From Athalassotoga saccharophila (GTDB taxonomy: Bacteria > Thermotogota > Thermotogae > Mesoaciditogales > Mesoaciditogaceae): 64,000 nt of DNA. The notes beneath the pieces are model-generated. The model did not search any database. It was not told where the DNA came from and worked only from the letters and a program-made list of their open reading frames with translations. The stretch lies in NCBI RefSeq assembly GCF_009936215.1, contig NZ_AP019551.1:1760708-1824707 (forward strand), read 5' to 3'. Shown here one piece after another: positions 26,985-36,709 of the stretch (within the stretch, counting starts at the first letter, position 1; each line of letters starts with the position of its first letter). The translations under genes and the position numbers were made by a program.

Positions 26985-28859
26985 ATGAAAAAGTTCATCT
27001 TCTTTATCTTTTTGGCAGTACCCGTTTTGATTTACGGAGTTTCTCTGAATCTAACGGTAAATCCGGTGTTTTTGCTGAAAAACTACACCGTTACCCTTAC
27101 GATGACGGCCTCTCCTCTTTTTGATCCTTCAAATGTGCGCCTTTTACTTTACGATTACTCTTCAAATTCCACCCAAACACTTTACAACCCTTCGGTCTCA
27201 TCAAACGAATATGTATGGAATTACACCGTAACCGATTATTCCGATTACAGGGCCGTGGGAATGGTGATAACTTCTGATGGAACATACCTCTCTAACGTTG
27301 CAACCTTCACAAGCAATATACCGGCCGCAAGCGTTGAATCGACTATTGTGTCAGTGCCATTCATATCCAATTACATGCCATCGGTCTTTAGCGAGATAAC
27401 GAATATAGGATCGAAGATCCTTACCTTTACAGCCTTCTCATCGCCATCTGGTCTTACGATCTCGCCGAATGCGGGCCAGATTGGCCCGGACCAATATGAG
27501 ACTGTAAAGATAACGCCATCCGGGGTATTCTTACCGGGCAATTATTACACACTCGATGCGATGATTTCGACAAATGATCCAAGATCTGGCATGTCAGAAT
27601 ACCTCTTGTCCCGATTCTTGATGGGACCAGACGGTCTTGTTGTAACTCCGGTTCAGGTTTCTTCGACAAGCGTAAGTGTTGGAAGTAACGTTGAGTTTTA
27701 TTTTTCGATTTACCACTCTAACGATGTTGCCATTTCATACGTTTACGCAACCTGGATTACCCCGGGCCAATCTCAGACCTTTAGCCTGTCATCATCCGGA
27801 AATGATTTTGCCTCAACGATTAACATAACCTCTGCAGGTACCTACACGCTATCGCAGATAATAGTCGGGTACAGTTACAAAGGTCAGATCCTTCAAATGG
27901 TTTTTTCGCCGGCCATTCGTGTAAGTGCAACGAATTCACCAAATTCAATGAATATAGAACTTGTAAATGGAACGAATCAGTCTATAATTTCTGTGTCTTC
28001 AAATTCAACGCCTTCCGTGATCGTAAAGGATGGATCGATAATTCAAACGATCCAGATGATAAAAACCGGCCAATTCTGGACGGGCACTTACAATTACACA
28101 AACCTCCCCGGGATCGTCAGTGTAAATGCGGAATTTTCGAATGCTCCATCTATATCGCAAGCCTTCACTAAGTATGAGATAAATGGAAGCACAAACATAT
28201 ATCTCTCTGACAACGGATGGATCACAATACCATCGAATGCCTTTCCATCTGGCGCTATTGTGGCAGTATACACGGGGACTTTCAGTCCTCAAAACAATTA
28301 CGTAGGATACTCAACCTTTAACCAGATCTCAGACAGTGTATCACTTTCATCCAGCGTAACGCCGATCGCATCTTTCACGTATAACCTTTACTTTTCAAGC
28401 CAACTTGTGAATGGGCTCTTTGGAAATGTAAGAGTTTATACCAAGACAGGTCAAACATGGACTCTTTCTCCAATAATTCCGAATGTGGGGATGGAGATAG
28501 CCACCTTCAGTGCGATGGGTGGCACCTATGCACTCGGTATGACAACCCAGATTCAGCCGGGCACCTCTCCGTCTATTCTTTCATTTTACGCAAATCCTTC
28601 AAACGCGGTAGGACCGCACAGCGTTCAATTTTTCCTGACCGTGAACAAAGATTGTTATTATAAAATATACGTATACGATATGAGAGGCCGCATCGTTGGA
28701 TCTCAATCTGGGAGCGTGGTAAAGATAATAGGGAATTTGATCTACACGTTAGATACTTCCTCGATTTCGAACGGCATGTACGTCGCTGTTGTTGGAGTAG
28801 GAAGTTTGCCAAATGTATTCACGCAGTCCAAAGCGATATCATTTGTGGTTTCACGGTGA
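26985..28859 (+). CDS. Large secreted beta-sandwich protein, unknown function
   Basis: A 624-aa exported protein. A signal peptide is obvious (MKKFIFFIFLAVPVLIYG). The body is rich in Ser, Thr, Asn, Tyr and Val with alternating patterns typical of repeated Ig-like or fibronectin-like modules; there is no catalytic motif I recognise. The last ~95 residues (NPSN..GPHSVQFFLT, YKIYVYDMRGRIV, SISNGMYVAVV) resemble the FlgD-Ig-like or type-A C-terminal domains found on exported proteins. GGGGGAG precedes the ATG. The next gene encodes a PorV-like outer-membrane protein, so the pair may act together at the outer membrane or toga; that is inference. Confidence 0.75.
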   Translation: MKKFIFFIFLAVPVLIYGVSLNLTVNPVFLLKNYTVTLTMTASPLFDPSNVRLLLYDYSSNSTQTLYNPSVSSNEYVWNYTVTDYSDYRAVGMVITSDGTYLSNVATFTSNIPAASVESTIVSVPFISNYMPSVFSEITNIGSKILTFTAFSSPSGLTISPNAGQIGPDQYETVKITPSGVFLPGNYYTLDAMISTNDPRSGMSEYLLSRFLMGPDGLVVTPVQVSSTSVSVGSNVEFYFSIYHSNDVAISYVYATWITPGQSQTFSLSSSGNDFASTINITSAGTYTLSQIIVGYSYKGQILQMVFSPAIRVSATNSPNSMNIELVNGTNQSIISVSSNSTPSVIVKDGSIIQTIQMIKTGQFWTGTYNYTNLPGIVSVNAEFSNAPSISQAFTKYEINGSTNIYLSDNGWITIPSNAFPSGAIVAVYTGTFSPQNNYVGYSTFNQISDSVSLSSSVTPIASFTYNLYFSSQLVNGLFGNVRVYTKTGQTWTLSPIIPNVGMEIATFSAMGGTYALGMTTQIQPGTSPSILSFYANPSNAVGPHSVQFFLTVNKDCYYKIYVYDMRGRIVGSQSGSVVKIIGNLIYTLDTSSISNGMYVAVVGVGSLPNVFTQSKAISFVVSR

Positions 28860-28870
28860 GGTGGGATAAA

Positions 28871-29692
28871 ATGAAGGGTGTTATCATCGTTTTACTTTTT
28901 CTTATTCCCGTCGCGGTTTTTTCCGATGTACTCGACACGATCGACAACCCATCTGCCTTTGGCATGATGATGGGAGGCGCCATCTACACCGTTTATGCCG
29001 GGCCCCAATCAATTGCATATAATCCGGCCGGAATTGCCACAGACGATGGTGGTCTCTTCTTTTCTCACGTTGAACATTATCTCGGCGTTATAAGAAATGA
29101 TTTTCTCTCGGCCACAACCAATCTTGGAAACCTTTATTTGGGAGGAGGATTTCAAACAACGAGGGCCATAGACACTGATTATTCCCAGTACAGATTTTAC
29201 GGATCTTTGGCCTACAGGATGAATTCACTCTCGATAGGAGGAAATATAAGTGCCTTTTACGGCACAGACATAATAAATGGCTTTTCTGCAGATTTTGGAA
29301 GCATTTTCAAAATGCAAAATTTCAAATTCGCCCTGACTTTGAAAAACGCGCTTGCGAATATAACTTGGGTTTCATCGACAGTCCAGTACTATCCGGTTGA
29401 GGTTGTTTTGGGAGCCGGGTATGAGAATTCATCTATAAACTTTAACGCTTTTGGAAATATAACATCTGGAGAATATGGAATCGGCCTTCAATACTTCATC
29501 ACTAAGTATTTTTCTTTGTGTGCGGGATACAATGGCACATTCGGTCAAACGGGATCCTTTTCGATTGGAACTGTGATAAATAACTATTTAGGTTTCGATC
29601 TTTTTATTTCTTATACTTTCCTGAATGCCACGAATTTTGGTCAATCTTTGAGTCCATTTACCGTTTCGATGAGTTCTGATTTTGGAGGTTGA
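28871..29692 (+). CDS. PorV/UPF0164-like outer-membrane beta-barrel
   Basis: A 273-aa protein with a signal peptide (VIIVLLFLIPVAVFS) and then the opening typical of PorV/PorQ/UPF0164 proteins: PSAFGMMMGGAIYTVYAG, SIAYNPAGIA, FFSHVEHYLG. The remainder alternates hydrophobic residues as beta strands do and ends in a strand-like segment. The ATG at 28871 is chosen over an upstream GTG because GAGGTGGGAT is correctly spaced. In Bacteroidota such proteins shuttle type IX substrates; here the close pairing with a secreted protein carrying an Ig-like C-terminus is suggestive, but no type IX core gene is seen. Confidence 0.72.
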   Translation: MKGVIIVLLFLIPVAVFSDVLDTIDNPSAFGMMMGGAIYTVYAGPQSIAYNPAGIATDDGGLFFSHVEHYLGVIRNDFLSATTNLGNLYLGGGFQTTRAIDTDYSQYRFYGSLAYRMNSLSIGGNISAFYGTDIINGFSADFGSIFKMQNFKFALTLKNALANITWVSSTVQYYPVEVVLGAGYENSSINFNAFGNITSGEYGIGLQYFITKYFSLCAGYNGTFGQTGSFSIGTVINNYLGFDLFISYTFLNATNFGQSLSPFTVSMSSDFGG

Positions 29693-29695
29693 ATT

Positions 29696-31966
29696 TTGAA
29701 GGTTGACAGAAAAACTCTTGAAGAACTTGAATTTTACACCTTTTTGGACACGATAAAGTCTCTTGCATTTTCTCCTTACGGAAGAAAGTATTTTGACAAA
29801 ATGAATTTCGAAGAAAAATACGACGAGGTCTACGAAGAGGTCAGAGAAATAACCGAGATCTTCGATGAAATCTCCTCTGTTCTCTATCCAGTTGAAGATG
29901 TCGAAAAATCTTTGAAAAGTGTAATGACTGGAAAGAGGATAGATTCAAAAGAATTGATCGATTTCTCGAATCTTTTCAAACTTTCAAAAAGAATTTCGAC
30001 GATCATTGCAGATAAGCCACATCTAAAGGATCTTGCCGTAAGCCTTACTCCCTTCAATGGTTTCATAGAGTACTGCGACAGAACTTTTAACCCGGACGGG
30101 ACGATAAAGGATACTTCCTCGCCGGAACTTATGAGAATAAGAAAAGAGATAAGATCGATCGAGCACGAAATAGAGGAAAGAATAAAAGCACTTATAGCCG
30201 AAGGCACAAAATCTGGCATCATCTCCGAAGGACTTGTGATCCAGCGTCACGACAGGTATGTGCTCCCAATCGATGCTTCCAAAAGATCCGCTGTAAAGGG
30301 CATAATACATGGCCAGTCTTCGACGGGCCTGACATATTACATCGAGCCGGAAGAGATGATAGAGTTAAATGATGCGCTCGCGATAGCAAGATCAAAAGAA
30401 TCGATAGAGATATCCAAAATAATGGATACCGGCATAAAGATGATATCCAAAAATGCGAGTTCGATAATATCGCTCATGGAAAATTTCGAGAAATTTGACG
30501 CGATCTACGCAAAGGCCTCTTATGGGATCAAAAATTCATGTGTCATTCCGTCAATAAGGGAAGACGGTGTGATAAAGATAGAAAGGGGCCGTAATCCTTT
30601 GATAGATGAAAGTAAAGTGGTACCGGTAGATGTAGAAATAAGAAAAGAAGACAGGGTTATAATAATCAGTGGACCTAACATGGGAGGAAAAACGGCTTTC
30701 TTAAAGACTATCGGCCTCTTTTCTCTGATGTGTGCGCTTGGCATACCCGTGCCGGCCAGCAACGGAACAGAACTTTCCATCTTTGACGCCATATATTCAG
30801 ACATAGGGGACAATCAATCGGTAAAAAATGAATTGAGCACCTTCTCCGCAAGGGTGATAAGAGAAGATGAGATATGCAAATTTGCAAATGAGAAGACTCT
30901 CATTCTCATCGATGAAATAGGAGAAGGAACGGAGCCTTCAGAAGGATCTGCCTTTGCAAAGGCCATAATAGAAATACTCATATCCAAGGGTGCAAAGGTC
31001 TTCGTCACAACCCATCTGCCAGATCTCAAAAGCCTTGCATACACATTATCTATGGTCAGAAATGCCTCTGTCGGATTCGATATCGAAAAGATGGCTCCAA
31101 CTTACAGAATACATATGGACATGCCCGGAAGAAGTAGAGCACTCAAGATAATCGAGAGGATTGGTGTCTCCTCCGAAATAATAGAAGGTTTCAAAAAACA
31201 TCGATCCACGTCATTTTCAAAAGAAGATCTTCTAATAGAAGAGTTGCAAAGTCGCATCAGTGAATACGATATCAAAATATCGGAGATAAACAAAAAGATG
31301 AAGGAATTAAATGAAAAAGAAATCGAATACGAAAAAAAGTTCGAAAAACTAAAGGCAAAAGAGTTGGCCGCGCTTTCTGAAGAGATAAGAAAACTCTCAG
31401 ATGAAATCTCAAAGACGAAGAAAGAATTGGAAGAGGCAATTCACGATTTAAGATCTTCAAAAGAAGAAAGCGAACTTGCATCAAGAGTTAAAAAACTCAA
31501 CGATTTAAGAAAAGAGATAGAAAATTCGATGATGGAAAATGCCTTTTCTCAAAGCGAAGGGTATGCCCGTATAAAGGGCACAAATGTTATCGGAAAAATA
31601 AAATCCCTCAAAAAAGACACAGTCGTTCTCGACGTCAACGGATCAAATGTTGAGATATCCAGCAAAATGATCGAGATGTACACAAAGCCTAAAACTCAAG
31701 AAGAAAAGATCTACGTGAAGGAAGAAAGGGTTCCAAACGAGATAGACGTACGTGGCATGACCGTTGAGGAGGCCATACCCGTTGTTGAAGAATTCATAGA
31801 ACATGTGATAAGATCGAATTCGGTTGGATTTATAATTCATGGCAAAGGAACGGGAAAACTTGCGAATGGGATATGGTCATTTTTAAGATCAAAACATGTG
31901 AATTTCAGAATTGGGCGTGAAGGTGAAGGTGGAACCGGAGTTACCGTGATAGGAGAGGACAGATGA
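29696..31966 (+). CDS. mutS2: MutS2 (Smr-domain MutS homologue)
   Basis: A 756-aa MutS-family ATPase without mismatch-recognition domain, implicated in suppressing recombination and rescuing collided ribosomes. Core motifs: Walker A SGPNMGGKTAFLKT (about residues 325-338), GDNQSVKNELSTFSA, Walker B LILIDEIGEGTEPSEG, and VTTHLPDLKSLAY. A Lys/Glu-rich coiled coil (about 510-610) leads to a KOW-like segment and the C-terminal Smr nuclease domain (EIDVRGMTVEEA, IIHGKGTGKL, GEGGTGVTVI). The TTG start follows TTTGGAGGT. It overlaps the next gene by ATGA. Confidence 0.96.
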   Translation: MKVDRKTLEELEFYTFLDTIKSLAFSPYGRKYFDKMNFEEKYDEVYEEVREITEIFDEISSVLYPVEDVEKSLKSVMTGKRIDSKELIDFSNLFKLSKRISTIIADKPHLKDLAVSLTPFNGFIEYCDRTFNPDGTIKDTSSPELMRIRKEIRSIEHEIEERIKALIAEGTKSGIISEGLVIQRHDRYVLPIDASKRSAVKGIIHGQSSTGLTYYIEPEEMIELNDALAIARSKESIEISKIMDTGIKMISKNASSIISLMENFEKFDAIYAKASYGIKNSCVIPSIREDGVIKIERGRNPLIDESKVVPVDVEIRKEDRVIIISGPNMGGKTAFLKTIGLFSLMCALGIPVPASNGTELSIFDAIYSDIGDNQSVKNELSTFSARVIREDEICKFANEKTLILIDEIGEGTEPSEGSAFAKAIIEILISKGAKVFVTTHLPDLKSLAYTLSMVRNASVGFDIEKMAPTYRIHMDMPGRSRALKIIERIGVSSEIIEGFKKHRSTSFSKEDLLIEELQSRISEYDIKISEINKKMKELNEKEIEYEKKFEKLKAKELAALSEEIRKLSDEISKTKKELEEAIHDLRSSKEESELASRVKKLNDLRKEIENSMMENAFSQSEGYARIKGTNVIGKIKSLKKDTVVLDVNGSNVEISSKMIEMYTKPKTQEEKIYVKEERVPNEIDVRGMTVEEAIPVVEEFIEHVIRSNSVGFIIHGKGTGKLANGIWSFLRSKHVNFRIGREGEGGTGVTVIGEDR

Positions 31967-33648
31967 TCTTTGGACTTGATATTGGAACGAGAACTGTTGT
32001 TGGAATACTGGCCGAAGAGATCGAAAATGGAATAAAGGTAGTCGATTTTGAGGTTGTTGAGCATGAAGAAAGGGCCATGCTCGATGGACAGATAAATGAT
32101 GTACCGAAGGTTTCTTCCGCCGTCTTAAAGGTAAAAAAAGCCCTTGAAGAAAGAAATAATGTCGAACTTGTGGAAACTTCGACGGCCGTTGCCGGCAGAT
32201 TTTTAAAGACCATAACGGGCACGGCGACAGACAGAATACCATTCTCAAAAATAGACGAAAATTACCTCAAATCTCTTGAATTCAAAGCCCTTTCTGATGC
32301 GATAGAAAAAAATCAGGGCGGGCGCGATTATTGCGTTGGATATTCCGTTCTCCGTTACACTGTAGATGGAGAAGAGGTTAGAAACCTCATAGGCCAGTTT
32401 GGAGAGGATGCCTCGGTAAGCGTTATCGCGGCCTTTTTGCCGCAGAGAATCGTCGAGGCACTTTTTTCCGTCATGGAACTTTCACATTTGACGGTGAATT
32501 ATCTCACACTCGAGCCCATGGCGGCCATGAATCTTGTGGTACCGGCAGATCTGAGAAGGCTTAACCTTGCACTTGTAGATGTTGGGGCAGGCACTTCAGA
32601 CATAGCGATAAGCAATAACGGTGCCATAACATCTTACGGCATGATACCTATGGCCGGTGATGAGATAACCGAAAAGATATGCGATGAATTTCTTCTTTCC
32701 TTTCAGGACGGAGAAAAGGTTAAGAGATCTTTAGATCTCGAAAAGATAAGCGTTGAAAATGTGCTCGGAATTCCGATCGAAATAACGAGAGAAGAGTGTC
32801 TGAAGGTTACAGATTCAGTTGTGGATACTATAACGGAAGAAATATCGAAGGCGATAATGGACATAAACGGAAAAACTCCGGCCGCCGTCATGATAGTTGG
32901 CGGTGGCGCAAAGGTGCCGCACTTCGTTGATATGCTTGCCGAAAAGTTATCCCTTCCAAAAACAAGAATCGCTCTCAGAAATGTCGAAAACATATCTTTC
33001 ATAAAAGACCAAACGAAAAAACTCAAGGGAAGCGAATTCATAACGCCTGTGGGAATTCTTTACTCGTCGAGATTCAACCTTGGAAAGATCTTCAAAAGGA
33101 TAACTTTAAACGGACAGCCAGTCCAGATAATGAATTTAACCGGAAGGGAGGATGTCTTCCAGACGCTTATTCAAGGCGGGTTCGACGTGAAAAAGATGAT
33201 AGGGAGTCCGAGCAACGGCATAACCTACACGCTAAATGGCGAGGTACGCATAGTAAGCGGAGAATTGCCGGATCCGGTCGTGAAAATAAACGGGAAAATT
33301 GAAAGTTTAAAAAGTACAGTCAAAGATGGAGACATTATAGAGATAACGCCTTCAGATGGACATTCTAAAGCCTTAAAGGTTTCGGACATAGTCAAACCTT
33401 TAAAAATAAAAATAGATGGAAAAGAAATAGAATTATTTCCACACGTAAAAATAAATTCAAAAGATGCGTCCTTGGACGATATCATAAATGACGGAGACAC
33501 AGTTGAGGTCAAAAAAGATCTCACGATTGCCGATCTTTTTGAATTTCTCCATTTCACTCTCGATGGATTGAAAGTTTTTGTGAACGGTAAGGCAGTTAAC
33601 GAAAGTACAGTTCTCAAAGAAAATGACGAAGTACGGGTCGAAATATGA
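31963..33648 (+). CDS. FtsA/PilM-like actin-fold protein with C-terminal beta-grasp-like repeats
   Basis: A 561-aa protein whose first ~370 residues have the actin-ATPase fold of FtsA/PilM: phosphate-1 GLDIGTRTVVG (residues 4-14), connect-1 region, phosphate-2 LVDVGAGTSDIAI (about 207-219) and the adenosine motif VMIVGGGAKVPHF (about 310-322). The C-terminal ~190 residues contain two or three segments of ThiS/MoaD-like style (VKINGK, VKDGDIIEITP; IKIDGKEIEL, INDGDTVEV; VFVNGKAV, LKENDEVRVEI). Classical FtsA is ~410 aa and ends in a membrane amphipathic helix, which is not evident here. A cell-division or envelope scaffold is plausible; it is not assigned a symbol. Confidence 0.8.
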   Translation: MIFGLDIGTRTVVGILAEEIENGIKVVDFEVVEHEERAMLDGQINDVPKVSSAVLKVKKALEERNNVELVETSTAVAGRFLKTITGTATDRIPFSKIDENYLKSLEFKALSDAIEKNQGGRDYCVGYSVLRYTVDGEEVRNLIGQFGEDASVSVIAAFLPQRIVEALFSVMELSHLTVNYLTLEPMAAMNLVVPADLRRLNLALVDVGAGTSDIAISNNGAITSYGMIPMAGDEITEKICDEFLLSFQDGEKVKRSLDLEKISVENVLGIPIEITREECLKVTDSVVDTITEEISKAIMDINGKTPAAVMIVGGGAKVPHFVDMLAEKLSLPKTRIALRNVENISFIKDQTKKLKGSEFITPVGILYSSRFNLGKIFKRITLNGQPVQIMNLTGREDVFQTLIQGGFDVKKMIGSPSNGITYTLNGEVRIVSGELPDPVVKINGKIESLKSTVKDGDIIEITPSDGHSKALKVSDIVKPLKIKIDGKEIELFPHVKINSKDASLDDIINDGDTVEVKKDLTIADLFEFLHFTLDGLKVFVNGKAVNESTVLKENDEVRVEI

Positions 33649-35627
33649 GAATAAAATATTTTCCGGCAACGTTGGATGGACTCGCAAGTGCCGTTGCGTG
33701 GAAGTACCTCCATCCTTCGTCGAGAATCGCACTCGCTGGTGAAGGCTCGGAAGAGGTTAAAAATTTTTCTCAATACGAGAAACTCGAAAAATATCCCCAA
33801 AAGCAAATAACAGAGGAAGAAAAGTGTTATACCTCTAAACTTGTAAGAAAAATAGAAAAGATAAAGATAAAGATTTCATCTCGAGACGCACAGTTGTTTG
33901 CTTTTGCCATATATTCAAAGACTCATGCGTTGCTTAGTCCACACGTTAGCGTTGATGACATCCTCGCACTCGCCTTTTGCGTGAAGAAGGGTGCGATTTT
34001 ATGGGGATTTTCACAATTTTTAGAAAAAGGAGATCTCACAGCGGCCGAGATAATGACAAGCCCTGTAACCTCGGTAAAGATAGACACATCCCTTTCACAG
34101 GTAAAAGAAATAATCGAAAAAACGAGTTTAACGGGTCTGCCGGTATTAGACAAAGAGGATCGCGTAGTTGGGATGATAACAAAAAAAGATGTAGACAGAG
34201 CATTGAAGGCCGGAATCGAAGATCTTTCGATGGCAATGAGCATTCCTCCTGTGACGGTGAATTTGAAAGATCCGGCAAGTAAAGTTGGGGAATTGATGGC
34301 AATTCACAACATAGGAAGGATCCCCGTTCTCGATGAAGAGGGAAAGATCGCGGGAATAATAACGAGAAGAGATCTTGTCAGGGCAATGGTTGACAGAACA
34401 TATTACGAAAAAAGATTGAGTATAGAGGGCAAGATCGAAAATATCATCTCTCCAAAATTACTTTCTATTCTCAAAGATATTGGAGATTTCGCATCTTCAA
34501 AAAAGCAAAAGATTTACGCTGTCGGAGGTTTTGTAAGGGACCTTATAATGTCAAAGGAAAGTTTAGACGTGGACATAGCGATCGAGGGAGACGGCATAGA
34601 GTTCGCAAAGGAATTTGCAAATCAAAAAAAGGTGAGATGTCTTACATATCCCGAATTCGGTACGGCGACGATAAAATTCAACGGAATTTCGATAGACATA
34701 GCAACGACGAGGACGGAATACTACGAAGAGCCCGGAACTTTGCCGAAGGTGGAAAGATCGAATTTAAGGCGTGACCTTTACAGAAGGGATTTCACGATAA
34801 ATGCCATGGCAATGGATTTAACTCCGCAAAATTTTGGGGTTATAATAGATTTTTTTGGAGGACTTGAAGACATAAAAAGAAAAGAAATACGAGTTCTCCA
34901 CACTTTAAGTTTTATCGAGGATCCGACAAGGATCCTAAGAGCGTTAAGGTATGTCGGAAGGTTTGATTACAAATTGTCTCCGAACACGGAAATACTCCTT
35001 TTAAAAGCGATAAAGGGAGGGTATTTATCATCGGTAAGCCCTTCCCGCATAAGGGCGGAACTTGAAAGATCGATGGAAGAAGAAAGGGCCGCTCAGATAT
35101 TTTCCCTTTACCAAAATTATGGAATATTCTCCGCGCTCTTTTGCGATTCTCGAATCGATTTTGAAAGGTTTTTCTCCATTGCAAGATCAGAAAACTTTTC
35201 AAAGACGAATAAATTGTACGCGATGATCCTTTTGATTTTAAAAAAATGTCCTTTAAAAAGAGCAATAGAAACGATGAAGATGTATGGAATGCCAATGAAA
35301 ATCGTCAATTCATTTTCATTGCTTCAGGACACGAAATTTCTTTCCTCCATTTCAAATCCAAAGAGCAAATTTTCACTCTACAATACCTTAAAGTCTTTGC
35401 CATTGGAAACTTTGCTCGCTCTTTCTTACGATGAAGAAGAAAGGGTCTTTGAATATTTTGAAATATCGAAGGTAAAACTCGAAAAGATCAACGGGGCAAT
35501 ACTTAAGAAAATGTACGGACTTGAAGGAATGGAAATAAGAAAGACGCTCGAGAAAATTCTCGAGATGAAGATCAACGATGGAACAGATGAGGAGGAAGCG
35601 CTCAAAGTGGTGATGAATAAAAAATGA
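33645..35627 (+). CDS. tRNA nucleotidyltransferase (CCA/A-adding) with CBS pair, reduced DHH region
   Basis: A class II poly(A)-polymerase/CCA-adding-type enzyme of 660 aa that matures or repairs tRNA 3' ends. Domains: an N-terminal ~135 residues resembling a shortened DHH region (TLDGLASAVAWKYLHP, DDILALAFCVKKGA), two CBS motifs (about 140-265: IMTSPVTSV, GLPVLDKEDRVVGMIT; IPVLDEEGKIAGIITRRDL), then the nucleotidyltransferase head AVGGFVRDLIM, DVDIAIEGDG (catalytic Asp pair about residue 306), RRDFTINAMA, and the body FIEDPTRILRALRY. Full-length relatives of the DHH-CBS-PAP type are ~850-900 aa with complete DHH/DHHA1; here most of that part is missing. Whether it adds CCA or only A cannot be read from the sequence. 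Confidence 0.88.
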   Translation: MRIKYFPATLDGLASAVAWKYLHPSSRIALAGEGSEEVKNFSQYEKLEKYPQKQITEEEKCYTSKLVRKIEKIKIKISSRDAQLFAFAIYSKTHALLSPHVSVDDILALAFCVKKGAILWGFSQFLEKGDLTAAEIMTSPVTSVKIDTSLSQVKEIIEKTSLTGLPVLDKEDRVVGMITKKDVDRALKAGIEDLSMAMSIPPVTVNLKDPASKVGELMAIHNIGRIPVLDEEGKIAGIITRRDLVRAMVDRTYYEKRLSIEGKIENIISPKLLSILKDIGDFASSKKQKIYAVGGFVRDLIMSKESLDVDIAIEGDGIEFAKEFANQKKVRCLTYPEFGTATIKFNGISIDIATTRTEYYEEPGTLPKVERSNLRRDLYRRDFTINAMAMDLTPQNFGVIIDFFGGLEDIKRKEIRVLHTLSFIEDPTRILRALRYVGRFDYKLSPNTEILLLKAIKGGYLSSVSPSRIRAELERSMEEERAAQIFSLYQNYGIFSALFCDSRIDFERFFSIARSENFSKTNKLYAMILLILKKCPLKRAIETMKMYGMPMKIVNSFSLLQDTKFLSSISNPKSKFSLYNTLKSLPLETLLALSYDEEERVFEYFEISKVKLEKINGAILKKMYGLEGMEIRKTLEKILEMKINDGTDEEEALKVVMNKK

Positions 35628-36697
35628 AAAGATTCATCATTTACGGACTCGTAATAGGACTCGTCTCGGCCGTAACGATATACCTGCTTAATTCTTTTGG
35701 CGGAGGGATAAATTTAAAACTCCTCGATGATTTTTTTCTAAAATCATGGTGGGGATTCTTTGGCGTAGTTTTACTTTTGGTATCATGGATAACGGATGCC
35801 ATCAACACGTATATCCTCGTTAGAGTTTCAAAATCAAAGATAAGTTTTTTCCAATCCTTAAAAGCCACTATCATTTCAAACTTTTTTGGAATGATAACTC
35901 CTTCTTCAGTCGGCGGTCAGCCAATGCAGATCGTCTACATGAACAAAGTTGGAGTCTCACCCGGCATTTCAACCTCAATCATCGTATTCAAATTCATAGC
36001 GTGGCAAGGGGCAATAGAGATAATGGCAATATTCGGTCTTGGAAGGGCTCTCATCTTACTCGGTAGCGTGCCTTCGGCCACTTCCCTTGCGATTATAGGA
36101 TTTTCGATCTCGACGGCGATAATAGTTTTGATGATCCTCTTCAATTTCAACAGGAGCGTTTACAATCTTTTCTTCAGAGCGATAAGAAAGGTAATATCGA
36201 TCTTCACTTTCAGCAAAAAGTTAAGACCAAAAGTAGAAAATTTACTCGAAAAATTTGACGGTGAGATAGCAAAGTACGCGACAAGTGCAAAAGCATTCTC
36301 TCAAAAACCTCATATTTTGGTTTTGGTCTTTTTGCTTTCCATCATCTCAAGTGGTGCTGGTTTAATGCTTGTTTTTCCAATAGTCTCCTCTCTTAACCTC
36401 TTAGGCGGAGATCTTCAAAGTTTTATCGATATCTTTGCAGTTCAGGCACTCGCAACGCTCATAATTTATTACTCTCCAACTCCTGGCGCTACAGGAACGG
36501 CCGAAGGAGAGTTTTATCTGTTTTATTCAGCCTTTATACCAGCAAAATACATCGCAACGATAACGATAGAGTGGAGCATTTTGAGATATTTCATGCCACT
36601 TTTAATAGGCTTTGTGGTTGTAATAATAGAATCTTTTAGAGGTATGAAACTTACAAATCAAGAAAAAGATGTTATAATAAATGAGAAATCGCAATAG
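35624..36697 (+). CDS. YbhN/UPF0104 family flippase-like membrane protein
   Basis: A 357-aa integral membrane protein with about eight spans, of the lysylphosphatidylglycerol-synthase transmembrane-region family. Family marks are NFFGMITPSSVGGQPMQIVYM (about residues 87-107; shown as FFGMITPSSVGGQP) and SPTPGATGTAEGEFY near residue 285. Proteins with this domain move lipids or lipid-linked products across the membrane; the substrate is unknown. It overlaps the tRNA nucleotidyltransferase by ATGA. Confidence 0.88.
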   Translation: MKRFIIYGLVIGLVSAVTIYLLNSFGGGINLKLLDDFFLKSWWGFFGVVLLLVSWITDAINTYILVRVSKSKISFFQSLKATIISNFFGMITPSSVGGQPMQIVYMNKVGVSPGISTSIIVFKFIAWQGAIEIMAIFGLGRALILLGSVPSATSLAIIGFSISTAIIVLMILFNFNRSVYNLFFRAIRKVISIFTFSKKLRPKVENLLEKFDGEIAKYATSAKAFSQKPHILVLVFLLSIISSGAGLMLVFPIVSSLNLLGGDLQSFIDIFAVQALATLIIYYSPTPGATGTAEGEFYLFYSAFIPAKYIATITIEWSILRYFMPLLIGFVVVIIESFRGMKLTNQEKDVIINEKSQ

Positions 36698-36709
36698 GAG
36701 GTTTTTGAA

